DNA of 64,000 nucleotides from contig NZ_VFNU01000001.1 of the NCBI RefSeq assembly GCF_006715725.1, forward strand, positions 4,464,001 to 4,528,000. Reading direction: 5' to 3'. Numbering within the stretch: position 1 is the stretch's first letter; every line of letters starts with the position of its first letter. Source of the stretch: Nocardioides sp. SLBN-35. GTDB taxonomy: Bacteria; Actinomycetota; Actinomycetes; Propionibacteriales; Nocardioidaceae. This document shows positions 1 through 8,982 of this stretch, in pieces. A program made the translations under genes and the position numbers. The notes beneath the pieces are model-generated. The model ran no database searches. It was not told the origin of the DNA and was given only the letters and a program-made list of their open reading frames with translations.

Positions 1-1006
1 CGTCGGGGTGCGCAGCGAGCAGCGAGCCCAGCTTGGCCTGGAAGTGCCAGGCGCGCAGGGTGCGGAAGGTGTCCTCGGCGAGCGACAGGTCCGGGTACGC
101 CGACCCGACGGCAGCCCCGGCGCCGGCCAGCGCGCGTCCGGCCGCCTCGACGACGGCCGCCACCTCGTGGTCCACCTCGAGCACGCCGCCGAGGTCGACA
201 CTGAGCGCGACCTTCAATCCGGCGAGCGAGGCCGGCGTCGGGGACGCGAAGGCGGATCCGGGAGAACCCAACGCGTGGGGCGCGCGCGGGTCCGGTCCAG
301 CCATGACGGACAGCAGCAGGGCGAGGTCGCCGACGTTGCGGGCCATCGGGCCGCCGACCGAGGTGGTCTCCCACTGGTTGTAGAGCGGCCACTCGGGCAC
401 CCGGCCCAGGCTGGGCCGCATCCCGACCACGCCACAGAAGGACGCGGGGTTGCGCAGTGAGCCACCCATGTCGGAGCCGTCGGCGAGCGGCACCATGCCG
501 GCCGCCAGCGCACAGGCCGCTCCCCCGCTGGACCCTCCCGCGGAGCGCGTGGGGTCGACGGGGTTGAGGGTGGTGCCGAAGACCTTGTTGAAGGTGTGCG
601 AGCCCGCGGCGAACTCGGGCACGTTGGTCTTGCCGATCGTGAAGGCGCCCGCGGCGCGCACCCGCTCGACGATCAGCTCGTCGTGCTCCGGCACGTTCGA
701 GGCCATCACGGTGGAGCCGTACGTCGTGCGCCAGCCTCCCACCGCGTGGGTGTCCTTGAACGCGAACGGCAGCCCGTGCAACGCACCGACCTCCGCACCC
801 GACGCCAGCGCCTCGTCAGCAGCGAGAGCGCCAGCGCGTGCGCGTGACTCGTCGAGCGAGACGATCGCGTTGAGCTGCGGGTTGCGCTCGGCGATCCGCT
901 CGAGGTGCAGGTCGAGCAGCTCGCGCGCGGAGATCTCCCGGCGTCGTACGGCGGCCGCCTGGTCGCGTGCGGTCGAGTCGACCGACAGCGAGGTGGTCGC
1001 GGTCAT
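1..1006 (-). CDS. Amidase-signature family amidase (C-terminus beyond left edge)
   Basis: Hydrolyses a carboxamide to acid plus ammonia; substrate unknown. About 335 N-terminal residues are visible. The family's Ser-cisSer-Lys triad can be placed: Lys near residue 84 in PFAFKD, cis-Ser near 159 in AGGSSGG, and the nucleophile Ser near 183 in DMGGS. No signal peptide, so cytoplasmic. The ATG overlaps the TGA of the CoxG gene by four bases, making this the sixth member of the permease/Mo-hydroxylase operon. The family includes malonamidase and allophanate hydrolase, so a role in removing the last amide nitrogen of a nucleobase breakdown product fits the context, but that is inference. The last portion lies outside the window. 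Confidence 0.92.
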   Translation of the reverse strand, partial: MTATTSLSVDSTARDQAAAVRRREISARELLDLHLERIAERNPQLNAIVSLDESRARAGALAADEALASGAEVGALHGLPFAFKDTHAVGGWRTTYGSTVMASNVPEHDELIVERVRAAGAFTIGKTNVPEFAAGSHTFNKVFGTTLNPVDPTRSAGGSSGGAACALAAGMVPLADGSDMGGSLRNPASFCGVVGMRPSLGRVPEWPLYNQWETTSVGGPMARNVGDLALLLSVMAGPDPRAPHALGSPGSAFASPTPASLAGLKVALSVDLGGVLEVDHEVAAVVEAAGRALAGAGAAVGSAYPDLSLAEDTFRTLRAWHFQAKLGSLLAAHPD

Positions 1007-1635
1007 CGACGGCGGCCCAGCAGCCCGCCCACGATCACGCCGGCGAGCACCAGCCCGCCGCCGACCGCGACACCCATGAGGAACGATTCGCCACCCACGG
1101 ACGGGGCCGCCGACACCTTCGCAGGAGCCGCGAAGACCGGCGCGCCCTCGGCGGACACGGTCCCCACGGGCGCACCACCAGCGGCCGCGGTGGGCAGCCC
1201 GTTGGCAATCACCTTCTCGACGTTGCCGAAGAACTCGGCGGCCATCCGCCGCGAGACGCTGGTCAGCATCCGCTGGCCGACGCCGCCGATCATGCCGCCG
1301 ACGACCGCGTCGGCGTCGTACGACAGGACGGTCTGGCCGCCGTCGTCCTTGAACGTCACCAGGACGGTCGCGTCGATGGTGCCGGGAGCACCGGCGCCCT
1401 TGAGCTTCATGGTCAGCCCGTCGTTGACGCGCAGGTCCTCGAGCACGCAGGAGCCCGAGTAGGTCCCCTTGATCGCCGCGACGCCGGCGCTGACCGTCAT
1501 CGCGTAGGCGTTCTCGCCGGTGGCCTCGAGCTGCTCGCAGCCGGGGATGGTCGCGACCAGGACCCGCGGGTCGAGGATCGCCTCCCAGACCTTCTCGACG
1601 GGCGCGGCGATGGTGTTCTGACCGGAGATCTTCAC
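1003..1635 (-). CDS. CoxG-type SRPBCC protein with C-terminal membrane anchor
   Basis: 210 residues. The first ~145 form an SRPBCC fold typical of CoxG, starting VKISGQNTIAAPVEKVWEA with an IPGCEQLE motif. A linker rich in Ala, Pro and Gly follows, then a C-terminal hydrophobic helix ending in GLLGRRR. CoxG proteins are associated with maturing or docking CO-dehydrogenase-type molybdenum hydroxylases at the membrane; that role is taken from the family. The GTG start lies in a GTGA overlap with the Mo-subunit stop and is preceded by AGGAG. The next gene (amidase) overlaps its stop by ATGA. It is a fixed partner of the CoxSML-type enzyme encoded just upstream. Confidence 0.9.
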   Translation of the reverse strand: MKISGQNTIAAPVEKVWEAILDPRVLVATIPGCEQLEATGENAYAMTVSAGVAAIKGTYSGSCVLEDLRVNDGLTMKLKGAGAPGTIDATVLVTFKDDGGQTVLSYDADAVVGGMIGGVGQRMLTSVSRRMAAEFFGNVEKVIANGLPTAAAGGAPVGTVSAEGAPVFAAPAKVSAAPSVGGESFLMGVAVGGGLVLAGVIVGGLLGRRR

Positions 1636-4018
1636 TTCGACTCCTGAGCGTGGGGGGCGTGGGCCGCCCGGAGCGCGAACAGCTCCGACGGCGAGATGGG
1701 CATGGCGGTGATGGGCAGCCGCTCGGCGTCCTCGATGGCGGCGGCGAAGGCGGCGGACCCGGGGATCACGCCGGCCTCCCCGGCACCCTTGATGCCGAGC
1801 GGGTTGAGCGGGGACGGCGTCTCCAGGTGGTCGATCTCGATGCTGGTCGGCACCTCGGTGACGTAGGGCATCAGGAAGTCCATGAAGGACGCGTTGAGCA
1901 GCTGGCCGGACTCGTCGTACGCCATCCGCTCGTAGAGCGCGCCGCCGACGCCCTGTGCCACGCCGCCGTGGATCTGGCCCTCGACGATCATCGGGTTGAT
2001 CAGGTGGCCACAGTCGTGGACGACGGCGTACTTGAGGATCCGGATCTCCGCCGTGTCCACGTCGGTCTCGACGATCACCGCGTGCATGCCCGAGGCGAAG
2101 GTCGAGCGCGGCGGCGAGTAGAAGTCCTTGCCCTCCAGGCCCGGCTCGTCGTCCTCGGCGACCGGCGGCTTCGTCGGGTCGCCGACGTTGAACTGGGTGG
2201 CGGCCTTGGACGCCTCGTCGAAGGCGTAGCGCAGCGGGTTGGACAGCACGGCGACCGTGCCCAGCGGGATGGACGAGTCGGTGCCCTTGACGCTGACGAC
2301 GCCGTCGACGATCTCGAGGTCCTCGATGTCGGCCTCGAGCGCGTCGGCCGCGATCCGCAGTGCCTTCTCCTTCGCGCGCTTCGCGGCGAGGTGGATGGCC
2401 GAGCCGCTCATCACCGCCGCACGCGAGGCGAAGGTGCCCACGGCGTACGGCATCCGGCGGGTGTCGCCGGTGGTGATCTCGACGTCCTCGAAGCGCACCC
2501 CGAGCTCGTCGGCGACGATCTGGGCGAACGCCGTCTGGTGGCCCTGGCCCTGCGAGGTCAGGCCGGTGGCGACCTTCACCTTGCCGGAGGTCTCGATGTG
2601 CACGTGGGCGCCCTCGTAGGGGCCGACGCCGGTGCCCTCGACGTAGCAGGCCAGGCCGAGGCCGACCCGCTTGCCCTCCGCCGCCTTCGCCGCGCGGAAG
2701 TCCTCGAAGTGGTCCCAGTCGACGAGCTCCTTGATCTTGTCGAGCATCGCCGGGTAGTCGCCGGAGTCGTACGTCAGCTCGCGACCGTCCTGGAAGATCA
2801 GGCCCTGGTCGTAGGGGAACTCGTCGGGCTGGATGAAGTTGACGGCCCGCACGTCCGCGCGGTCCTTGCCGAGCTCGGCGGCGATCGCGTCCATGGTCCG
2901 CTCCATCACGAAGCAGCCCTGCGGCCGGCCCGCGCCACGGTACGGCGTGACGATGACGGTGTTCGTGTAGAGCGAGTCGAACTGCACGTGATAGGCGCCG
3001 GGCTTGTAGGGCCCGAGCAGCTGCGTGGACGTGATGATCGGGACGATCAGGCCGTACGGCGTGTAGGCGCCGTGGTCGTGCCAGAACCGCACGTCCAGGC
3101 CGAGCACTCGACCCTCGTCGTCGAAGCCGACCTCGACGTGGTGCACCTGGGCCCGCTCGTGGGCCGAGGAGATGAAGTGCTCGCGCCGGTCCTCGGTGAA
3201 CTTCACGGCCCGGCCGAGCCGCTGCGCGGCGAGCGGGACGAGGAGCTCCTCGGGCCACGGGTGCACGATCTTGACGCCGAAGCCGCCGCCCACGTCGGGC
3301 GTGATCACGTCGACCTGGCCGAGGTCGAGTCCGAGCTTGGCCGCGACGGCGGCGCGCACGCCGGTCGAGGTCTGGGTGGAGGTCCACACCTGGAGGCGGT
3401 TCTGGTCGGGGTCCCAGCGCGCAACGGTGCCGCGACCCTCCATCGGCATGCAGGCGCTGCGCTCGATGTGCAGGTCGAGGGAGAGCGTGTGGGGCGCGGC
3501 GGCGATGGCGGCCGCGGCGTCGCCGTTGGACTGCTCCATCCGGGCCGCCACGTTGCCGGGTACGTCGTCGTGCACCAGCTGGGCGCCCGAGCGCGCGGCC
3601 TCGATGCCGACGACGGCGGGCAGCAGGTCGTACTCGACGACGATCTGCGCGAGCGCGTCCTCGGCGACGTAGCGGTCGTCGGCGACGACGAACGCGATCG
3701 CCTCGCCGACGTAGTTGACCTCGTCCTTCGCCAGCGCGTACTGGGTGCGGCCGTGGGTCAGCGTGGGGTGCGGGATGAGCAGCGGCAGCGGGTCGGCCAT
3801 CGCGCCCTCGAGGTCCTCGTGGGTCCACACCGCGTGCACGCCCTCGACGTCGAGGACGGCGTCGACGTCGATCGACACGATCCGCGCGTGGGCGTGGGGG
3901 CTGCGCAGCACGGCGGCGTGCAGCGCGTCGGGGGCCACGTCGTCGACGTAGCGTCCGGTCCCGCGCACCAGCCGGTCGTCCTCGACGCGCTGGACCTTCG
4001 CGCCCATCATCTTCGTCG

Positions 4019-4022
<4 letters not shown>
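1632..4022 (-). CDS. Molybdenum hydroxylase large (Mo-pterin) subunit, xanthine dehydrogenase/CoxL family
   Basis: 796 residues, usual CoxL length. Binds molybdopterin cytosine dinucleotide and hydroxylates a substrate carbon using water. The N-terminal RGTGRYVDD and the Mo-site segments (GGGFGVK, SQGQGHQTAFAQ) are present. The conserved active-site Glu is in KGAGEAG near residue 745. The active-site loop near residue 357 reads PYRGAGR, the form-II pattern, and lacks the Cys of true CO dehydrogenase (CSFR type), so CO is not the expected substrate. ATG overlaps the 2Fe-2S gene stop; the stop overlaps coxG. Operon with a uracil-type permease makes an N-heterocycle such as a pyrimidine or purine base the likely substrate (inference). 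The substrate cannot be fixed from sequence alone. Confidence 0.93.
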
Positions 4023-4515
<493 letters not shown>

Positions 4516-4519
<4 letters not shown>

Positions 4520-5382
4520 GAGCGTGCCTCCCGTGCGTTCTCGTGGGCCGCGGTCACGACCCGCGCGGTCAGCACCCGGGCGAGGTGTGCGCGGTAGTCG
4601 GCCGTGGCGTGGATGTCGGTCTCCGGCTCCAGCTGCTCCAGCGCGGCATCGGCCGCGGCGGCCAGCGACGCCTCGGTGACCTCGCCGCCGAGGGCGTCGG
4701 TCAGGTCGATGACGGCCGGGACGTCGGAGACGGAGAGGTAGCCGGCTCTCGCCTGCACCACCCGGTCGCCGTCGAGGGTGACGACGGCCGCGACGCCGCA
4801 CATGGCGTAGTCGCCGTGCCGGCGGGCGATCTCCTCGAACGCCACCCCGGTGTGGGGTGCGAGCGCCGGGAAGAACGCCTCGACCGCGATCTCGTCGTGG
4901 TGCAGGCTGGACTCGAGCGGGCCGACGTACAGCTGCGCGACGGGGATCGTACGGCGCCCGCCGGGTCCGGCGACGTCGAGCGAGCCGTCCAGCAGCCGCA
5001 GCACCATCGGCATCTCGGCCGCCGCGTCCGCGTGGACCAGCGAGCCGACGGTGGTGCCGCGGTTGCGGATCGTCGCGTGCGCGACGTTGGCCAGTGCGAG
5101 GGGCACCAGCGGCTGCACCCGGGCGACGTCGGGGTCGCGCAGGACCGCGGCGTGCCGGGCGAGGGCGCCGATCCGGACGCCGTCGGCGCTGACCCGGACG
5201 TGGTCCAGGTCGGGCAGGTCGTTGATGTCGACCAGCACCGCAGGTGCGGCCAGCCGCATCGAGAGGAGCGGGACGAGGCTCTGTCCTCCGGCGAGGACCT
5301 TGGCCTCCGGGTGCCCGGCCAGGGCCTGGAGGGCTTCCTCCAGGGACCCCGGCCGGACGTAGTCGAATGGTGCGGGCTTCAC
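4516..5382 (-). CDS. Molybdenum hydroxylase FAD-binding subunit (CoxM-like)
   Basis: 288 residues. FAD-binding PCMH-type domain at the N-terminus with the two flavin motifs AGGQSLVPLL and TIRNRGTTVGSLVHAD, then the CO-dehydrogenase flavoprotein C-terminal domain. It takes electrons from the 2Fe-2S subunit and hands them to an external acceptor. The start is the GTG in a GTGA overlap with the permease stop, giving the standard N-terminus MKPAPFDYVRPGSLEEAL. Completes a three-subunit hydroxylase with the two genes downstream. Confidence 0.95.
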
Positions 5383-6740
5383 AGCCTCTTGGTCACCTCT
5401 CCCGAAGTGGCGTCGACGGAGCGTCCCTTCACGGCGTGGAAGAAGACGATGACGAGGATCGTGCCGAGGGCGATGCCGCCGAGCTCGAAGTCGTCGGTGA
5501 TCTTGAGCGTGACGCCGCCGATGCCGGCGATCAGGCCCGCGGCGAGGCCGACCATGTTGACCGGGTTGCCGAAGTCCACCCGGTTCTCGACCCAGATCTT
5601 GGCGCCGACCAGGCCGATCATGCCGTACAGCACGACCGTGATCCCGCCGAGGACACCGCCGGGAGTGGCGTTGACGACGGCGCCGAACTTCGGGCACAGG
5701 CCGAGCAGGATCGCGACGGCTCCGGCGACGTAGTAGGCCGCGGTCGAGTAGACCTTCGTGGCACCCATGACGCCGATGTTCTCGGCGTACGTCGTGGTCG
5801 GCGAGCCGCCGAAGAGGCTGGCGACCGCGGTCGCGGCACCGTCGGCACCGATCGCGCGGCCCATGTACGGGTCGAGGTTCTCACCGGTCATCTCGGCGAC
5901 GGCCTTGACGTGGCCGGTGTTCTCGGCGATGAGGGCGATGACACCGGGCAGCACCAGCAGGATGAAGGTCATCGAGAAGCTCGGGCCGTGGATGACCGAG
6001 ACGCCGTCGGCGAGCTTGCCGCTCGGGAAGCCGACCCAGTCGGCCGCCTTCACACCGGCCCACGAGACACGGTCGTGCGCGGTGGCCTCGGTGGCGCCGC
6101 CTGCGACCGAGGTGATCTGGCCGAAGATCTTGTCGGCGAGGATCGATGCGACGAAGCCGAAGATGAGGGCGAGGAAGACCGCGATCCGCGACCAGAAGCC
6201 CGGCAGCAGTACCGAGGCGCACACCATGAAGGCCGCGGTGAGCAGGGCGATCCACTGGTCCTGGGGCCAGTAGATGCCGGCGACGACCGGTGCCAGGTTG
6301 AAGCCGATCAGCATGACGACCGCGCCGGTGACGGCGGGCGGAAGGATCTTGTGGATCAGGCCGGCGCCCGCGAAGTGGACGGCGACACCGATCGCGGCCA
6401 GCACGAGACCCGCGACCAGGATCGCGCCGGTGACGTCGGCCGAGTCGCCGCCCTGGGTGCGGATGGCGGCCACACCAGCGACGAACGACGCGCTGGTGCC
6501 GAGGTAGCTCGGCACCTTGTTGTTGCAGATCAGCAGGAAGCCGATCGTGCACAGACCCGAGAACATGATGGCGAGGTTCGGGTCGAGGCCCATCACCAGC
6601 GGGAACACGAACGTCGCGCCGAACATGGCGACGACGTGCTGTGCTCCCAGGCCTACCGTCCGACCCCACGGGAGCCGCTGGTTCGGCGCGACGGGCTCGC
6701 CCGGCGCCGGGTCGACTACCTCCCACTTGAACATCGACAT
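5379..6740 (-). CDS. NCS2-family nucleobase permease, uracil (UraA) type
   Basis: 453 residues, 12-14 hydrophobic segments, inner membrane. Proton-coupled nucleobase importer. The signature loop SPTTTYAENIGVM is the uracil-permease form; xanthine/urate carriers instead carry an NTFxxxxFxQNxG-type motif. The segment AENTGH fits the UraA transmembrane helix that holds the base-contacting Glu and His. The start MSMFKWEVVD is chosen because AGGAGG lies seven bases upstream. First gene of a six-gene chain of 4-base overlaps with the Mo hydroxylase, CoxG and amidase, so the imported base is probably the hydroxylase substrate. Uracil or thymine is favoured; a purine base remains possible. Confidence 0.9.
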   Translation of the reverse strand: MSMFKWEVVDPAPGEPVAPNQRLPWGRTVGLGAQHVVAMFGATFVFPLVMGLDPNLAIMFSGLCTIGFLLICNNKVPSYLGTSASFVAGVAAIRTQGGDSADVTGAILVAGLVLAAIGVAVHFAGAGLIHKILPPAVTGAVVMLIGFNLAPVVAGIYWPQDQWIALLTAAFMVCASVLLPGFWSRIAVFLALIFGFVASILADKIFGQITSVAGGATEATAHDRVSWAGVKAADWVGFPSGKLADGVSVIHGPSFSMTFILLVLPGVIALIAENTGHVKAVAEMTGENLDPYMGRAIGADGAATAVASLFGGSPTTTYAENIGVMGATKVYSTAAYYVAGAVAILLGLCPKFGAVVNATPGGVLGGITVVLYGMIGLVGAKIWVENRVDFGNPVNMVGLAAGLIAGIGGVTLKITDDFELGGIALGTILVIVFFHAVKGRSVDATSGEVTKRL

Positions 6741-6886
6741 GCTGAGTCCTCCTGAATCTGGGGCTGTGCTCACTGGTCCCACTTGGGGCTCCCGAGACTC
6801 ACCAACCTATTGAGGGCCAGATCACACCTCACTGGCCACATTCGCCAAAGGATCCCCGGGAACTGCTGGCGGAAGTTGCCCGCGAT
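6741..6886 (-). promoter_or_regulatory. Leader and promoter region of the permease/Mo-hydroxylase operon with a candidate dyad
   Basis: 146 bases between the PucR stop and the permease start. It contains an inverted repeat GGCCAG-N11-CTGGCC at 6815-6837, a plausible operator for the adjacent PucR protein. Nearer the gene is a strong AGGAGG ribosome-binding site. I see no riboswitch. Assignment of the dyad to PucR is inference. Confidence 0.4.
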
Positions 6887-8200
6887 TCACCGGCTGACGA
6901 CTTCGAGCACCTTGAGCGCCACGGCCACGTCGAGGCGCAGGTTCTGGTCGGACGCGACCGGGCCGAGCATCCGCTCGAGCTTCCCGACCCGGTAGCGCAT
7001 CGTGTTGTAGTGGAAGAACTGCGTGCGCGCGGCCTCGGCCACGTTGAAGTTGGTGTTGAGCAGGACCTGCAGCGTCTCGCGCAGGGTCACCGCCTCCTCC
7101 GACGATCCGGCCAGCTCGCCGAGCACGTCGTGCGCGAAGGCGCGCAGCTCCTCGGTGTCGGGCACCATCGCGATCAGCCGGTGCAGGCCCAGGTCGTCGA
7201 ACCAGGTGGTCGTGCTCGACCCGCGGAACCGGCGGCCGACCTCGAGCGCACGCCGCGCCTGGGTGTAGCTGTCCGGCAGTCCGGACGGGCTCGCGGCCAC
7301 GCGGCCGACCCCGGCGGTGAACGGACGGCGCCCGCCGCCCTTGTCGCCGGCGACCGCGACCACCAGTCGTCGTACGAGTGCGGCGGTGGCCTCGCCGTCC
7401 TCGGCCGGCAGCACCGCCACCACCTCGGAGCCGAAGTCGGCGATCGGGATGGCGCGGTCGACCGAGGCGGAGACCTGGCGCCAGGCGTTGGCGAAGCGCT
7501 CCTGCCAGTGGCGGCGGTCCTCGACCGAGGCCGGCGCCTGGTACGACGGCTGCGGGTCGATCTGCGCGGCGAGCACGATCGTGGGGCGGCTCAGGTCCCA
7601 GCCGAAGCCGACGACGTGCTCGCGCACGAAGTCGTCGCTGCCGGCGCGGCCGAGGAAGACGTCGCGCAGGAAGTCGCCGCGGTACTTGTTCTCCACCGCC
7701 GAGACCGCCTGCTCGCGGGTGATCCACAACGACACCGCCGTCGCCGCACGCTGCAGCGCGACGACCTGCTGCGGCACCATCCCGTGATCGGCGACGGCGA
7801 CCAGGTGCCCGAGGGCCTGGTTGGGCGCGGCGAGCGGCTCGCGGTGCACGTGCGCACCGGTCACCGGCTGGCCCTCGTGGCCGCCTCGGTCCCCCAGCCA
7901 CTCGACCCGGAGCCGACCGGTCTCGTCGGTCAGCCCCGCGGCGGAGATCCGCTCGCGCATGGCATCGTCGATGCGCGCCGCGCGCTCGCGGCCGTCGGTG
8001 GTCGTCACCGCGACGTGCACGTCGAGGGCGTCGCCGATCGCGGCCACCAGCTCGTCGAGGTCGGCCCCGGCCAGCACGAGCTGGGCGAGCGCCTCAGCCA
8101 GCTCGTCTGTGTCCATGACGCCATCGTGCGGGATGCCGCCCCCGCCGGTGGCTATCAACTCTTGCCCGACTTCTGCCCGGACGTTGGCAATGCTCACCAT
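6887..8200 (-). CDS. PucR/CdaR-family transcriptional regulator
   Basis: 437 residues from the chosen ATG. The C-terminus has the PucR helix-turn-helix: LLNTNFNVAEAARTQFFHYNTMRYRVGKLE. The middle is a GGDEF-like CdaR domain and the N-terminal part a small sensory region. Such regulators control nucleobase, allantoin or hydroxy-acid catabolism, often as activators sensing an intermediate. It lies between the permease operon and the divergent fdrA trio, placing it to control both. The start at 8200 is supported by TAAGGT seven bases upstream, suggesting a leaderless mRNA. However, the first 28 codons use codons rare in this genome (ATA, TTG, ATT, CAA), so the ATG at 8116 is a real alternative. 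Confidence 0.9.
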   Translation of the reverse strand: MVSIANVRAEVGQELIATGGGGIPHDGVMDTDELAEALAQLVLAGADLDELVAAIGDALDVHVAVTTTDGRERAARIDDAMRERISAAGLTDETGRLRVEWLGDRGGHEGQPVTGAHVHREPLAAPNQALGHLVAVADHGMVPQQVVALQRAATAVSLWITREQAVSAVENKYRGDFLRDVFLGRAGSDDFVREHVVGFGWDLSRPTIVLAAQIDPQPSYQAPASVEDRRHWQERFANAWRQVSASVDRAIPIADFGSEVVAVLPAEDGEATAALVRRLVVAVAGDKGGGRRPFTAGVGRVAASPSGLPDSYTQARRALEVGRRFRGSSTTTWFDDLGLHRLIAMVPDTEELRAFAHDVLGELAGSSEEAVTLRETLQVLLNTNFNVAEAARTQFFHYNTMRYRVGKLERMLGPVASDQNLRLDVAVALKVLEVVSR

Positions 8201-8235
8201 TCGATGCACCTTACCCAGCCGTTAGCGTCCCAGAG
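8201..8235. promoter_or_regulatory. Back-to-back divergent promoters of pucR-like gene and fdrA cluster
   Basis: On the minus strand TAAGGT (8208-8213) sits seven bases before the regulator ATG. On the plus strand TAGCGT (8223-8228) sits seven bases before the DUF2877 GTG, with TTCGAT 17 bases upstream as a possible -35. The two -10 boxes are only nine bases apart, so polymerase binding at one should hinder the other. Nearby, TTGCC-N19-GGCAA (8162-8190) is a weak candidate operator. Read by eye; no start-site data. Confidence 0.45.
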
Positions 8236-8982
8236 GTGAGAAGGGTCGATTCAGTGGTGGGCGGTGCCGGTTCCGGCACGCTGCGCGCCCTGCTCGCGGG
8301 CCCGACCGTGACCGGATCGGTCGTGCACGCGGGACGGCAGGCCGTGTACGCCGACCTCGACGGGCTGGTCGTCGGCGTCCTCGCGCGGGGTGCGGTGCAC
8401 GTGCCCTGCGCGGTGCTGACCACGCTGCCCGGCCTTCCGGAGGCCACCGTGGGCGACCCGGTCCTGGCGGGCGACGGCGAGCTGCGTGTCGGCCCGCTGT
8501 CCGTGACGGTGACCCGCCTGGTCTCCTTCGCGGTCCCACGCCTCACGACCCCGCTCGCCCCGGTCGAGGCCGACCTCTCCCCCGCCCGTGACCAGCTCGC
8601 CACCGACGCGCTCGACCTGCTCGCCGCCGGCGACCCGGCCGCCGTACCCGCCCTGGTCGGCCGCGGCGACGGGCTCACCCCGGTCGGCGACGACGTGCTG
8701 GCCGGCTGGCTGGTCGCGACCCGGGCTGCCGGGCGCGACAGCTCGCCGATCGCCGAGGCGGTCGAGGCTCACCTCCCCCGCACGACCAGCCTGTCCGCGG
8801 CCCTGCTGCGACACGCGATCGCCGGCGAGGCCATCGCCCCGTTCCGCGTCGCCCTCACCACCGGGGCGGTCGCCGGCCTCCTCGCGGTCGGCCACACCTC
8901 CGGCGCCGGGATGCTCCTCGGCGCCCACCTCTCTCTTTCCCCGTCCATCACCCACGAAGCCCTTGAAGGGAGTACTCGATGA
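8236..8982 (+). CDS. DUF2877 protein, YlbF/AllH-like carbamoyltransferase component
   Basis: 248 residues. The family hallmark is LVGRGDGLTPVGDDVLAGWL near residues 141-160. In E. coli the homologue YlbF (AllH) works with FdrA and YlbE as oxamate carbamoyltransferase, which converts oxalurate plus phosphate to oxamate plus carbamoyl phosphate. GTG at 8236 is chosen because TAGCGT ends seven bases before it; GTG codons at 8254 and 8257 are alternatives. Its stop overlaps the fdrA ATG (ATGA), so it is the first gene of a coupled trio. Confidence 0.87.
   Translation: MRRVDSVVGGAGSGTLRALLAGPTVTGSVVHAGRQAVYADLDGLVVGVLARGAVHVPCAVLTTLPGLPEATVGDPVLAGDGELRVGPLSVTVTRLVSFAVPRLTTPLAPVEADLSPARDQLATDALDLLAAGDPAAVPALVGRGDGLTPVGDDVLAGWLVATRAAGRDSSPIAEAVEAHLPRTTSLSAALLRHAIAGEAIAPFRVALTTGAVAGLLAVGHTSGAGMLLGAHLSLSPSITHEALEGSTR

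Noticed and set aside
5379..6740. Xanthine/urate permease
   Set aside because: The signature loop is TTTYAENIGVM, the uracil-permease form. A purine cargo is not excluded, only less likely.
8117..8200. Treating this stretch as purely non-coding (PucR start at 8116)
   Set aside because: Rare codons argue for it, but the TAAGGT box at exactly seven bases from the ATG at 8200 argues against, so the longer form was kept with the alternative noted.
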